The notes under the pieces were generated by a model. It was not told the DNA's origin and made no database searches. It was given only the letters and a program-made list of their open reading frames with translations. From assembly GCA_009767595.1 (NCBI GenBank), contig VSDK01009608.1:2507-66506 (forward strand): a DNA stretch of 64,000 nucleotides, written 5' to 3'. Numbering within the stretch: position 1 is the first letter of the stretch; each line of letters opens with the position of its first letter. Source of the DNA: Symbiodinium kawagutii. Its lineage: Eukaryota; Sar; Dinophyceae; Suessiales; Symbiodiniaceae. Both the position numbers and the translations under genes were made by a program. This document shows positions 45,301-57,622 of this stretch, one piece after another.

Positions 45301-48283
45301 CCAGATGGTTTCCCATGATTTTCCTAGAAAACATTATGCTTTATTTCCAAGTTCATCCGTATTTTGGATGCTGGTTTCCCCTAGTGTCCCTACAAAAGAT
45401 GCTTCATCTCATCCAATTGTGTTGATTATCATCCCCTATTATCAACACTTAATCGACCATTCAACCACTATTTCTAGGTTCATCTAGCAGACTGCTTCAC
45501 CATTCTCCACTCATCCATGGCATGAGTCCTGACCTTCACCACTTCCGTCTTGAAGACCACCTTCCCATTCAGGACCACCTGACCACCGTCGCACCAGCAG
45601 CAGCAAATTCTGTAGACTGGGTATCAGTTGATACAGTAATACCATGGGGAAGCAGGTCATTCACAGGTATACCATGGGTATACGATGTTATTGGTGGTTC
45701 ATCAGTTGATAACCAGTCGGTATTGGGTTGCTTCATGACTTATTGTACAGGTTGATGACTTAGACCAACTGTCAATGGTGATTCAACCAATTCAGGTGAT
45801 ATAGGGTTAATCAGTTGGTCTATTAGTTGCTACATTGCTTACCTAGTGAGTTGGATGTGCGTATTTTGGTATATCATTCATCGGCTGCACCGGTGACAGC
45901 CGCACTATGCATGGAGAGGGCAAGAAACATGAGTCTGTGTTCTGTACATTTGTCTATCTGTCTATCTACCTATATCTATATCTGTATCTATATGTCGATA
46001 TCTGTATGTACATCATATATGTACATATATATATATATATGCATTCATAGGGAGAGAGATGCATATTGTTTAAATCATCATGAACGAACAATAAAGGGTG
46101 CATATACATGTATGTATACACATACATAATATGTATGTATATATGCATGCAACCCCTGTATCTACTTGTGTCCAAGCATGCGCTTGGTCACATCATTCTC
46201 CAAGATTGCCAGGGACCTCTACTCTTCAGCCATGACCCCCTGTGGTGAAACGCTTCACCCCTCCCGTGGCTGGAATCAGGTCTGGCAGCCGGCAGCCTGG
46301 AAAGATGCTGCCAGAATTTGCCATATTTCAGGATCAACATCATGCATATGGTATGTAATCTATGGCAGATTGTTATTCCATGGTGAAACATTGCAAATTG
46401 TATGGACCAGTTCACTATGGCAAATTGGTATGTACAACAATTGCGTAATGTATGAACAGAATAAGTTTAGCGAATTGATAATAACAGTATAACAGTACCA
46501 GTATATTCATGTGTACAACAATTGCATGACACATGAATAAAACCAGGGCGATACACAGAAAAGTGCTGGCAAATTAACGTTGATTAACAATATTGCCGGG
46601 TTGCTTAACAGTTCGCTTGTATTGCTTGATATGCCACAACTTCCTTCGTCCAAGGACCTGCAAGACTGCAGTGCTTGCCCAAATGTTGCTCTTGCACAAC
46701 TTAGTCTTGCACCTTAACACGACAAATCTATGCTGGTCATGACCGCGATATCAAACTCCACGTCCAACAGCTCACCGCTTGACATATAATTCTTGCACCC
46801 AAAAACACAATCACAACTCTTGCCGGGTCAAAGAGATAGTCATTTTAGAGCCGGGTATTGGCATCAGAGGTGCCGCTGGATAAAGGTTGCCATTCCATAT
46901 CACAGCAAATCAGTTCAACAAGTAGCCATACAGGGTTGGATTGATCCCATGAATCTGGTTCACACCAATTTGAGCTAAAAAATAGAATACTCACGCTAGA
47001 ATTGAGAATGCTTATGCGTGAGTTACATTGATTCACTGCATTGCATGTTTGGGCCCCTGGCAGCTGCACTTGAGGCCTCACAGAAGGGATCTGATCCTCC
47101 AGAGCCCATCATCCAATCGGAATCGCGCAGATTCCGTGCCGAGTGGACAGTGAAGCGAAGCTGCTACTTGTCCTGTGAAGCTTCACGTGGCGAGTTGGGT
47201 CAATATCAACCATCAAATCCATCAATGCGGGGAGAAGAACCAAGAATAGTAGAAGCGTGCTGCGGGGTCATCATTGGTGGTACCCAGCAAGTCAGTGGGG
47301 AAACCATCAATCAGTTTGGGGCTTATAGGGGTAAAATATAGACAAACCAATGTGGCCGCCTCAGGTGGCAGGATTGAGAACTCCTGGGTCCCTGCAACTA
47401 ATTGTTTCACTATCAACATCCATCAACCATCATTGGCCAAAAGAGTCAACCAAAAACCTTAGGCACAAATAGTTTCTCTTCACATCCCGGAAAAATGCGG
47501 ACCAAAAATCGAAGCCAGGAACAAATCAGATGGCCATCCGAAGATGGCGAGCATGGCCATCCTACCAGCCGAAGTGAGACCCCAGGTCAAGGCCAACTCC
47601 AGAGAGCTGGTGGTAGACCAACGGATGAGATCCAAGTCATCCGCGAAGGTTTTCAAAACCAGCTGTTCTTTCCTTCAGTCAATATTCAGCTGTCGTTTCA
47701 TTCAACTGAGTTGTTCAATCTAGAAGAACAGCTGTTGTTTCACTCAACGAGTTTTCTGAATTGTCAAAATTGTCAAAGCCTCAGAACGGGAACCTTGGAC
47801 ATTTTGCACAAGAAATATGGGTGGTCCTCTCAGTTCGCTGGGGGCATCTGGAGGAGAGGGTGTTTGCTGGTTCGAAGATTCTGTAAGGCCTCTTGACCAA
47901 TCTAGATCCGGCTGGGGCTGACAAATGGACGCGAAACGTTTGCGGTATAGCTGAGCTAGTGGCCCAGCCAGAAAGCGTCTAGCTACTTGATATCTGCTTG
48001 CGTGGACATCTATGTGTCTTGGAGCTTTCTCAAAATAGGGGTGCCCCCAAATCATCCCATTTTGATGTATATATTGATCATCATTTACAGCAATAACCCA
48101 ACCTTTCTTATGCATGAAGCACGGCATGGTCGATGTCCATGGGCTCAGCTACACGTGGATCTGGATCCCTATTGACTCTTCAGATATCCCTTCGCTTCAC
48201 CAAGGACTCAGAACAGGTCAAACATGGTCAAACGTGTTCTCAAGACCAGCTACTGCACCCCTTGCTGTGTCCTTGTCCGCCAT
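42319..48283 (-). CDS. single C2-domain protein, 172 residues, seven exons
   Basis: Exons 48283-48254, 47160-47077, 45578-45534, 44818-44724, 43706-43619, 43475-43395 and 42414-42319 join in matching phases (0, 0, 0, 2, 0, 0) to 173 codons with stop. Order: MADKDTARGA; LRFTVHSARNLRDSDWM and GGSDPFCE; VVLNGKVVFKTEVVK; NSSDPVWDAATELL and LEFKISDWDRFG; KADLLGRISISAARLLSG; LVKSLTSPPPKSGG; AFLKLKVDAPAATPPEG to KIVL-stop. This is a full C2 beta-sandwich. Calcium-type acidic residues lie in SDxDW-like and DPF loops, and SDWDRFG is the usual second calcium loop. C2 domains bind phospholipid, often with calcium; the target is unknown. Donors are GT, GC, GT, GA, GT, GC. The GA donor (TTTGG|GAAACT to CTGTGAG|GAAAG) is the only reading that keeps the domain intact. 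Introns reach about 1.5 kb. Confidence 0.85.
44651..44706. repeat. GCCAGGGTTGCTGAGGGTT tandem repeat
   Basis: About three copies of a GGGTTGCCAGGGTTGCTGA unit, just 3' (in transcription order) of C2 exon 4. Confidence 0.85.
48020..48113. mobile_element. family A element, diverged, intronic
   Basis: Left end GCTTTCTCAAAATAGGGGTG and core TCATTTACAGCAATAACCC are recognisable; the right end is degraded. It lies in intron 1 of the C2 gene. Confidence 0.55.
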
Positions 48284-48769
48284 CACCGCGTGTGGCACGC
48301 ACCCACATGTCGCTGCTCAACGACCGCCGCCAGTGGAGGCGATTACTTTTTTGAGAATCTGATCTTGGCCATTTTGTTTGGGACGTTGGATGTATTCATG
48401 TCAATCTTGGCCAAACTTTGAAACCGTGGTGTTCAGAATTTCTACACACGGATCTGCGTGTATGTGCATGGGTTTATATACATAAATACTTACGCATACA
48501 TATCTAAAAAATTGCAATTGGCTTGCCGTCATGCTGCAGTAAAACACCAATAACGGACCACATACTCGGGTCTATACATTTCAGTACCCCTAAACTCGTC
48601 CAAATATCTGGTTGCCTCTATACGCCTCTATAGTACTTCACACATGTGGCCAAATACAATGAAGTATTCATGCGACGAGACAGGTGTCAATATCTATCAG
48701 TTATCCGATTTGATAATTTTTTGTTCATCAACTGATATCACTTATCAGATTTCAATATGTCAAGTGTTC

Positions 48770-48930
48770 GCTGTGAACGAGAGCCATTCTCCATCGAAAA
48801 CATTGCAGGTGGCAGGGCGAGAAGAAAATGTGGTCACAAAGTGCTTCATTCCAGGAGCTGATGGATTTGAGGATCTTCTGCAGATCTTCCCGGAACTCCA
48901 GAAGCAAGATATTCCAAATATACTCCAGAT
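48770..48930 (-). CDS. candidate exon, strand uncertain
   Basis: The minus frame reads LLEFREDLQKILKSISSWNE then ALCDHIFFSPCHLQ, helical and with fair codon bias. The plus frame (EENVVTKCFIPGADGFEDLL) is also protein-like and belongs to a 163-codon open frame at 48644-49135. Confidence 0.35.
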
Positions 48931-49237
48931 ATTAGCATATCATTCGTACATCATGTCCAGATATTCCCTGTTGTTCTCGTCTACGCGACCAAACAATCGT
49001 TCTGAACTGTTCCCAAGGTTGACCCTGCAAATGCTCGGGGCACGCATCTTTACACACACAAACAACAGTCGCCCACATTTGTGGGGTCGCGTTTTGTGCG
49101 AGAGCCGAAAGCGCTGCCTGTTGTGTCATTTGTAAGGGGGAACCAATTGATTTTGGCGAAAATGAAGCAACAAACCGAATCAACGAAATATGATAATCGG
49201 AAGGAAGGCAATGATCTTTCAGTCAACTCACATGTTA

Positions 49238-49720
49238 TCAGAACGTCGAGGTCAAATGAAGAGCAAGGGACACTGGCCCAACGCACCAGTGAAGCTGCTT
49301 TCGGCACTGGTTATGAGCTCCCTTTGAGCTCAGTGAGACAAAACGAAAACAGTCACAGCCCCCATTGTTGTTGGTGTTTATGCTGTTGCTTTCTATTTCC
49401 TTTCCTTGTTCCAGTTCACATCTCCAAAGAAATTGAAAACCGAAATTCGAGGCCTCACGGCCCAAATAGCACAAGGGGTTGCTGGTTGCCAATGCCAGCC
49501 GCAAGTGCTTCACCATTGAAAAATCCACTTGAAATATCAAGCGACATCCCAGTGCTTCTTCCCAGGTCAAGGCTCCCGCAAGCAACCACTGGTCAGTACC
49601 CCAGTGATCCCTCCATCGGCAACCATTCCCCACTTTAAAATCAAGAAGTGCAACGCCGTCTCCAGTGTTGGAGACCTCAAGATGGGAGCACCCGAGTGGA
49701 TTCCAGAACGACTGCTTTCA
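49238..49720 (-). CDS. candidate coding region, unknown protein
   Basis: A minus frame stays open for about 150 codons and reads HLEVSNTGDGVALLDFKVG, GCRWRDHWGTDQWLLAG and GCRLIFQVDFSMVKHLRLAL. A plus frame of 185 codons overlaps. I prefer minus for the content and the direction of neighbours. Splice sites inside are possible. Confidence 0.4.
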
Positions 49721-49759
49721 TGCGCTTTCATGTGGATGCACTTGATGTCACAATGCCGT

Positions 49760-49880
49760 GACTTACTCCTGACTACTAACTATACTAACTACTTACTACT
49801 AACTATACTGACTACGAACTATACTGACTACTGACTGCTTACTACTTACTACCAAGTATACGAACTACTAACTACTAAGA
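49760..49880. repeat. degenerate ACTACTAACTAT repeat
   Basis: About 110 bp of ACTAACTATACT and ACTACTTACT words without a fixed period. Confidence 0.85.
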
Positions 49881-51452
49881 GTAGTAAGGCTCATCAGCAT
49901 CCTGAGGCACCAACCACAACGGACAACCAGCTGGTCTCAGCCGCCGCCTTCTTCATCGTTGTGGCCGAAGACACCTGAGCCATGGAGGCCGGGCGGGAGA
50001 AGCACCAATGCATCCATCCGATTCAACAGCCGTAACTTAATGAAATGATATGAAATGGATGTTTAATATGTTTAATGAATCTCAATGAAAATTGATCTTG
50101 ATCGCATTCAGCTTCAAGCTGCTCATCAAACAACAGCTTGAATTGGAGACAGGACCAGCCCTAGAATTGTAATTATAACAATCATGGTAGCCCTGTACAG
50201 AGACAAGAAACGATCGCTAAATGGTATTTCCGACGGAATCCAGACACCTTGAAGGGCTCACAATTGATATATAATCAACCCCTTGCTATTTGCAAGCAGA
50301 GCCACATGATAGTCAGCACTCAATGTACATCACTGACAAGTCATGTCGTACTTTTAGAAACAACGCGGGTTTGCAACAAACGCAACGGGGCCACATGACA
50401 CTTGACAGCCACTCTGCAGGTAGGGTACGACTCATTCTGCGAAGATGACTTCCCAAAAAGTTCATTTCTGCAGGTGCGGGAGCAGTTTCCGCCTGGCAGC
50501 GGGGTTGAATGGCGTTGTCACAACGACTGAGATTCGTTGGGTGTCAATAGGTCCACTCCAGGAAGTGGTAGTTTTCCTTTCAAAAAAACAACCAAAGGCT
50601 CCAAGTATCCCTAGGTTTCTATTCAGTGGACAGTCATCATGCTGTTCAGTCATCATTTCCCGGAGAGGCCCTAAGTTTCTCGCATCCAGCTGCAGCTCAT
50701 GTTGGGGCCCCAGTCCTCGTCCACCCGTGCCATGTCGTTATCGCTGTTGGGAATGAAGCCAGTGATGAGATCCTCATGTCACAGCTGTGCATACCTTTTC
50801 GCTTGCTTCCAAGCAGAGACTCAACATCCATCATGACGCGATAAGGATCACTAATGAAGCTGTTTTCTGGTCACTAAAGTGACTGTTGCCGCTCATGAAG
50901 CTGTTCTCTGGTCAAGTCTTCGTCTCTGAGTCTGAAACCGAATTCAGATCACCCTGGAAGATGTCAGACAGGTCCTGTCCAGCTGAAATGGTTTCAAGAT
51001 ATTGCAGACACCAATCTTCGGGGCGAGAAATCGACGCAACGCTGTGGTGCTCCAGCACTAGGTTTGGAAAACAAAGACGACGCCGCTTTTTAAGTTCTGT
51101 GCTGGGCTTCGTGCCAATCAATGCCAAGACAAGTTTGCTTCCCCAACATGTGATAGTTACGCACCACTGTCTTACCTGTTTATTTGTTTGTGCTTTGAAT
51201 GTATCGCTTTTATTCGCTTTTGAGTAAAGAGTGCGCTGTCTTTGTTGTCGTCTTTCCATTCTCAGTTCAATTGTAGAATGGACAAGCGATAACTTTCCAA
51301 GTCCGCAATAATTGACCATTGCTCGTACATGTGCCTTACCCATTTAAACGGTAAACATTGTACCTACAAGTAGGACATGAATTTGCAGACACCAGACCAT
51401 TGAAGTGACTCTCAACTCGAGGCTCACCAAGGAAGTTTCAACTGGTTCAACC
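49881..51452. other. intron or spacer with weak exons
   Basis: Around 50665-50850 the minus strand has two short pieces with good codon bias: MMDVESLLGSKRK before donor AAAAG|GTATGC, and DNDMARVDEDWGPNMS after acceptor CAACAG|C. Their phases do not join directly. A plus frame at 50626-50844 competes. Nothing else is firm. Confidence 0.4.
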
Positions 51453-52002
51453 GGGCTTTGCTCACAGCGTCCAGTCCTCAAACTCAGTCTCGTCCAACCA
51501 CTTCAGGAATCTGAGCGTTGTGGAGGCGACTAAGGTTTCTCAAGATTAAAATCTTCGAAGATCACAAACCATGCAAGCTCAACTTTTGGATCATTGAAAT
51601 TCATTGAAGATAGGACCTGTGCAAAGCGAAACATGTGCAGAGATGTTGCAATGTCATCAAGAACTGTGTGATGTCCATTACGAAACTCTGAGAGGAATCC
51701 GTTGAATCGCACAAAATCCTCGAATCTCTGGGCATGATAGGGCATGCCACCATATAACTCAATAATTCACAGGAAAAACAGCGCTGTCCAACCAATTTTG
51801 GGAAGTCGGACTGCCAGCGATCAGGTCAACCAGGTAAGCTGCCGTCCCATCTTCCACCGTCCCACCTGGTGGCATACTCCTTGAGGAATTTCCAAAAGGC
51901 CGGAGGGCATTGTCTGATGACCTGACGTCAGGACTCGAGCTGCTGGCTTCACAACATGGCCAGTACGTTTCTCGTAGCTTGTAGCAAGATACAAATCATC
52001 TC
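51453..52002 (-). CDS. 3' part of an unknown gene, three exons
   Basis: Exon 52002-51866 (acceptor TTCACACAG|GA, donor CACCAG|GTGGGA) reads DDLYLATSYEKRTGHVVKPA then TSGHQTMPSGLLEIPQGV. The next exon begins near 51760 and reads MPYHAQRFEDFVRFNGFLSE, HTVLDDIATSLHMFRFAQV and SSMNFNDPK. The last exon (about 51489-51453) reads WLDETEFEDWTL and a stop. The borders of the last two exons are approximate: a donor AAAA|GTTGAG and acceptor CTGAAG|TGG are in phase. If that intron is not used the frame ends at 51530. The middle exon has strong amino acid and codon character of a real protein. The family is not recognised. Confidence 0.55.
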
Positions 52003-52444
52003 CTGTGTGAAGTGTCAACATGTCTGATAACAATCATGATGATTCATCATACATTTCTTGATAACAATCATGTCTGATAACACTCCAGAATCCAAATTCA
52101 TCATTATAAATCAGATTCGTCAACATAATCCATTGATAAGCACTGGTTGCCCTTGATTTCCCTTAGTTGCTATTGGTGATGCTCCTCAGGCAACACAAGA
52201 TCCCACCCCTCATGCCTCATAGAGGTGCTCACTGCGAAGCTTGATCACCTCGGCCCAAGATTGACCGATGGAGATGACTGGTGGTACCACATGTGTCATA
52301 CCGGATCCAGCACAATGCTATCATCAACTATATCAGTTCCAAGACTTAGGATCTATATGGATCTATCAGCTATGCAGTACTATGTAGGTCTCGTTTCAAA
52401 TCATGACATGTCATACGAGATCTCATGCAGAGCGATTCGGATTG

Positions 52445-52940
52445 CTATGTCCCAGTTGGGACCACTGGTCTTGCTGTGTTCACCTTGGAGAGTTGACACG
52501 GGCGAATGTGGCACAGCAAAACCGTGCACGTGAGACCCTGGCCGAAGAAGGTCGCGTAGCAGTGGCAGAGCCCAGATGCTCCCATTCGGCCAACCAAATC
52601 CTCAGCCACCAAGTTGAACAAACATGGTGTGTGGAGCTGGCATCCAGTTCTACCACCAAAATGTTCATATTTAGTGGATGCCTTCCAAGCGAGGCAATTC
52701 TTAAGGTTCGAGTGGACCATTTCTTGCGTCCATGTGCTGCACATGTTGAGCCACTGAGAGTTCTCCCAAGAACTTTGGGATTCCTTGTGCAGCTGAAAAT
52801 ACCAGGAGAGACCCTGAGAGACCTTGATCTCAGCGCTGCTTCCAGCACCATGTCTCTGGGGGCTGGGATCCCTGACCCTGGCTCCGTAATCCAATCTTCA
52901 TCTGCTTCAACCCATTCGCCTTTGCCTTCCACCTGAAACC
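52445..52940. CDS. coding-like region, strand undecided
   Basis: The plus strand has a 177-codon frame (SEAILKVRVDHFLRPCAAH, LGFLVQLKIPGETLRDLDL). The minus strand has an exon-like VEGKGEWVEADEDWITEP behind TTTCAG|G and another, HKESQSSWENSQWLNMCSTW, behind TATTTTCAG|C with GC donor TGGAAG|GC. The classical acceptors favour minus, while frame length favours plus. Confidence 0.4.
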
Positions 52941-54254
52941 ACGCACTGATCGGACATTTTTGATGAATGCTTCATGAAGTGGTAAGGACATCCGAAGGGA
53001 ATAGACTATAACTTGTGGTGAAAGTTTGGGCCGCTAGGGTTTGCTGCAGATCTTTCCATCGGCCAAATCAGTGGCAAAGAAAAGAAGACATTGCCTGTGT
53101 GAAATATTTAGCAAAACCAAATGTCTGCTCGCATGCTTTTGATCTCTATTTCACAAATCAGCCGGGCAGCCACTGAAGGAATTCACTCTATGCAGAAACA
53201 GAACTGAAGGTCGGGTTCCAAAGCCGGTTGTTTTGTGTTGAATTCTTGGAACCTGCAAAATACGACGAATCATAGTTGAACGACGGGGAACGGAGCAAAT
53301 TCTAAAGGGGTAAGTCCTGTCACCAAGGTCACTCGATGTGCCAAACCTAGCTCGAAGCCCAAAATGGTGATGCAAGCTGCTTCTGAATCGGTGAACTCGA
53401 AGCAATACACTACCAACATAGCCTCAAAGTTAGCAACAGGCCTCATCGGCATCTGGTATAGACCTGCAGGAGCGCAAAGGCCGGGCAGAACCTCTCAGGC
53501 ATTTCATCGATGGAACAATAGAACTAATGTAAAGGTCGGATCAATGACTCCCCCAATCAATAAATATCAGGGGCACTATTCATCCGGGGCTGGCATTGTA
53601 TGGGGATCAATGATGAGGATGCGAACAGGAGAAGACCAATCAGTGAAAGTTGTGCTACTTTGTCGCCATGAGATTCGCCCGTCTTGCTCGACCATCATCT
53701 CAGCCATTGGGTCTGTAAACGCGAGAGAAGATCCATGTAATTACAGGACAATCACTCTGGAAGTAAATACCTCTATTTAATTCTATTTATACATGCATAC
53801 GTCTCATAAATCAGTTCATGCATGATCAGATACATATATATATGTATATATAATATATATCCTTAGTCATTCTATATCTATGTATAGACACATGTGCGTG
53901 TGTGCATTCATACACCTACGTCTACACCAGATTTCGTTGTTTGCGCAAGCCCCACGGTCACCCCCGCCTGCGATACCATAGCCGACCGGTGGTCAGGAAG
54001 TACATACAGCTGGCCTCACGGCTTGGTTCACAGGATTCCCTCATCCGGTGGTCGCAGGATGGGATTCCAATCTCCATGTTTTTTTCCAAAAAATGGGGGA
54101 GTTCTCTGAATAGAGAAAAACATTTATCATTTATCATCCAACTAAAGATCTGCACTGCTCAAATCGTCCAACATTGATCGTTTGTAGCAAGCTGACCGTC
54201 TTTGAGGGTGTTTTATGGCTTGAGAAACCACCAAATGTCTGCAAGATCTCTTCC

Positions 54255-54264
54255 NNNNNNNNNN
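54255..54264. other. assembly gap of 10 N with duplicated flanks
   Basis: The 30 bases before the gap (54224-54254) and those after it (54270-54300) are nearly identical (CCACCAAATGTCTGCAAGAT in both). The gap is probably an unmerged contig overlap. Confidence 0.9.
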
Positions 54265-55291
54265 CTGGAGAACCCACCAAATGTCTGCAAGATCTCTCCC
54301 GATCCACTAGAAGTTTCTCCTTCCCTTGAAGTCAATGGTGCACCAGTGCTGCTGCCGTGGGATATGCTGCACTCCCAAATGGACCCTGCAGGTGATCACT
54401 TCACAGTGCTTGTCGCCGACTGCAATGTCGCTAATCATAGCTATATACGTAAAGCAATATCACTGATCATGTTCATGAATAACGGAATGACTGATGTTTG
54501 ACTAATCAATCATTGCTCAGATACAATAAGTTCACAATCATTGCTAATATTTGCTAATCATTACTGATCATTATCAACATGAATGCCTTAAGGCCTTGAT
54601 CATCATATGGTCAATCAATGTCAATCATATCCAACAGGACGACCACCTGGCGCTGGCTGGTGACCACGGATGGCTGCGCGCCTGCTCACCAGGCATGAAG
54701 AGAAGGTCACCTGGCGCCCATGCTGGCGCTCACAAAGGAAGCTGTGGCTTAAAGCTGGTGGTGGTTTACTTCCTGACTATATGTAATATATTTATCTATT
54801 TATTTATTTATTTACGTCACGTATTATTTTTTATCTATTTATTTATCTATATCTATATTTATATCTATATCTATATATATATATATACAGTTACTCTGTT
54901 ACTTAGCTAGTGGTTTCCAAGAGAAACGGAGTCGGATAGTTACTTACTATGGAACAGGATGCTCAACTGAATTTGTTTTTGTACTCAGGGATGAAAAAAG
55001 GAGCTACTTAATTGCGGCTGTGCTTTTTTGGGTCTTGTTCTGCCAAAATACTGTCTTGGCGATCTTAAAATTTGTACATGTATGCGGCATTGCAAGGATA
55101 GTACTACCTGAAGGGTACAGTACTATGTGGCCATTTCCAAGGTCAAAGTAATGTAGAATGAATAACTTTACATGGTTACATGGACGTGTGATACAATAGT
55201 CAATTGTCCGTAATTCCATCTATTTTTATGAGTGCCTGTTCAGTGTGAAAATGGGTGCCCCCAAATGCAAAACTCGACTGTACCCCGAATG

Positions 55292-55390
55292 GTGGTTTCT
55301 CAAAATAGGGGTACCCCAAAAATGGTAGGTATATTGCTATAAATGACTATTATTGGATGATTTAGGGGTCCCCCCATATTGAGAAACCAC
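55292..55390. mobile_element. family A inverted-repeat element (best copy)
   Basis: It starts GTGGTTTCTCAAAATAGGGG and ends GGGGTCCCCCCATATTGAG then AAACCAC: terminal inverted repeats of about 25 bp. It is flanked by the direct repeat CGAATG (55286-55291 and 55391-55396), which fits a target-site duplication. The core reads TATTGCTATAAATGACTATT. Confidence 0.85.
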
Positions 55391-56373
55391 CGAATGAACA
55401 ACTATCAGCAAGTCGATAGTCTTTGATGCAATTGGATGTTCACCTCTTTGGACCTACTCGATATAGGATGAACCCCCCATCTCAATGGGCTCCATCGAAG
55501 GCTTTCAGAAGGCCAAAGGTCACATTTTACATACCAATTCCGATGTTCGAATCAACCTATCCACAACCAGGTTTTGTAATCTGATGCAAACAATCAACCA
55601 GAGAGTTGTCTTGTTCTTGGTTCCAATGTATCAAATCCTATGAAAGCATTGCCAAATGGCCGTGTAATATACTGGTAAAAATGCTGCTACTTTGTACTTC
55701 GGTAACATCTAAACCAGCAGTGATACCCCCAGTGAAAATGATCTGGCCTGCAGAAAAGCGGCCCCAGTCTGAAGAAAAAAAGCACTTATCTTCTTGAGAG
55801 GATTCAGATTCCCAACAAACCATGAATATTGGCATCCGACAAATGATTCATGTGAGGTATTTTCTTGGTTGGTTGGGAGGGTCTTTCCTGCTACATCTCT
55901 ATGATATTCTTGGATGATTTTTTTCCTATGATTGCTTGATCCTATAACCTTACCAATGCGCAGTGGCTAATGATAATCAAGAAATAGCAATGGATGATGA
56001 TCCATAATCTTAACAGTAGTTGCGCTAGGCAATAACCTTGACCGATCGTGGTCCATCAGCAATTGACACTGGTTCCCTTAGGTAATAACCATGAGCTACA
56101 AAGATCTTGTAGCCCGAATTATCATACCCTATGAAAGTAAGTGTCATAATGATAGCTTGTTTTTAGTGATAATGGTACCATAATGATAGTGGTACCACAA
56201 TGCTAAGCTACCTATTGCCTATAAACAGTCATCATTGTACCACTCCCTACTAGTACCTTCCACTTCCTACCACCACCTACGACATTGATCATGACCCACC
56301 TGGCGCCAGCTGCTTGTGTCCCAAAGCCTGAGCGGCGAAGCCAGCTGGTGCAATCACGATGTGGTAAACGATT

Positions 56374-56482
56374 GTTGGTTTCTCAAAATCGGGCACCCCC
56401 AAATCACCAAATTTTAACCATTAGTAGTATTCACTTGTAATGAACCAACTGTTTTTGGGGTCCCCTATTTTTAGAAACACCC
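56374..56482. mobile_element. family A inverted-repeat element (copy 9)
   Basis: Left end TTGGTTTCTCAAAATCGGGC and right end TGGGGTCCCCTATTTTTAG then AAACACCC. Core AACCATTAGTAGTATTC. Confidence 0.75.
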
Positions 56483-57622
56483 ATTTGATAATATAAGGAT
56501 GATATTGACCTCTATGAGGTGAGGTATGGTGGACTTGTGATAATGTGCTTGATTATGTTAAGTAACTTATTGATGAGGTGGTCGTAATTGCTGACAATGA
56601 TGCATCGGATAAACATTTGATCATACAAGGATTTTATATATATATATAAATACATGAGAAGGTAGGGTTCCCCAAGCACTGAATGGCATAATTGGTACAT
56701 TTGACAAGGGTATAGTCACGATATGGTATGATTGATTACTGTACTTGCGACACTTCAATCGGAATAGTTTAATTGGTTTATCTATGCACATGTTTGGAAA
56801 AATGGTATGATCTGATTGGTATACAACTAGACGTAATTATAATTGGTCTACATCATGGATGGTATAGTTTAACAATGTGGCGCGATGAATACACTTGCTG
56901 TAAAACAATGTTATGGCATACTTCATCATGGACTACCTTAATTGATGCAATTGGAGTGCAAAAAGTGGATAGATGATGGTGTTTATATCAAATGGTGTGA
57001 CAGGTTGCCACAGAATCCCATGTAAGACTGTGATGTCGTGGAGGTGGCACGGCATGGCAGATATGTGGAATGCGAATGTTGTACAAAAAAACGCATATTT
57101 GTGCATGTGTGCATATATATATATATACACATATTGTGTGCCCAAGTATGATGGAGCTACCATCATCTGGAACAGTCAGTATTCTAGTTGCCATGCAGCA
57201 TAGCATGCACTAATACCGTGGGTCTGCCTGTACATATTCAATCATTGGGGTCCGAACGTACAGTATTGAAGTACTGGTCTTAGTTTTACTAGCACACAGT
57301 TTTTTTCTAACAACCAGAGAGAGAGAGGGCGAGCCTGCGCTTAGGCTACTCATCTCAATATGTTTTGAGAAGATCACACAAACCAGCCATGCTATGCCAA
57401 GCCTACAAAAAAGGCTTAGCTCAGTTTGAGCTCTGGTGTCATCACTATTGTAATGGAACACCTGTTGATGAATCAGACACCTCTGCCTGAAGCAACAAAA
57501 ATTTAATGCAGTTTTCAGTCAGTCACAGTGTGATGTTCAGCTTGCTATCTGCATCCCCACCCTGGAGAAAGCATCGAAATACACGGCTACGCTTTGGCAT
57601 CCCATGGACGAGTACTCACCAG

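Larger units (their letters stand above)
52941..57500. other. intron or spacer with elements and few exons
   Basis: Weak exon candidates are a plus segment near 54300-54400 (LEVSPSLEVNGAPVLLPWD) with donor CCTGCAG|GTGATC, a 46-nt minus piece near 54660-54705 (VTFSSCLVSRRAAIR), and a 34-nt minus piece near 56300-56335 (ALGHKQLAP). Simple TATT/TATC sequence covers 54785-54890. Confidence 0.4.

Noticed and set aside
49081-49638. Plus-strand 185-codon frame
   Set aside because: The content is low in recognisable features and includes a Cys/Phe run; the antisense frame reads more like protein, though neither is proven.
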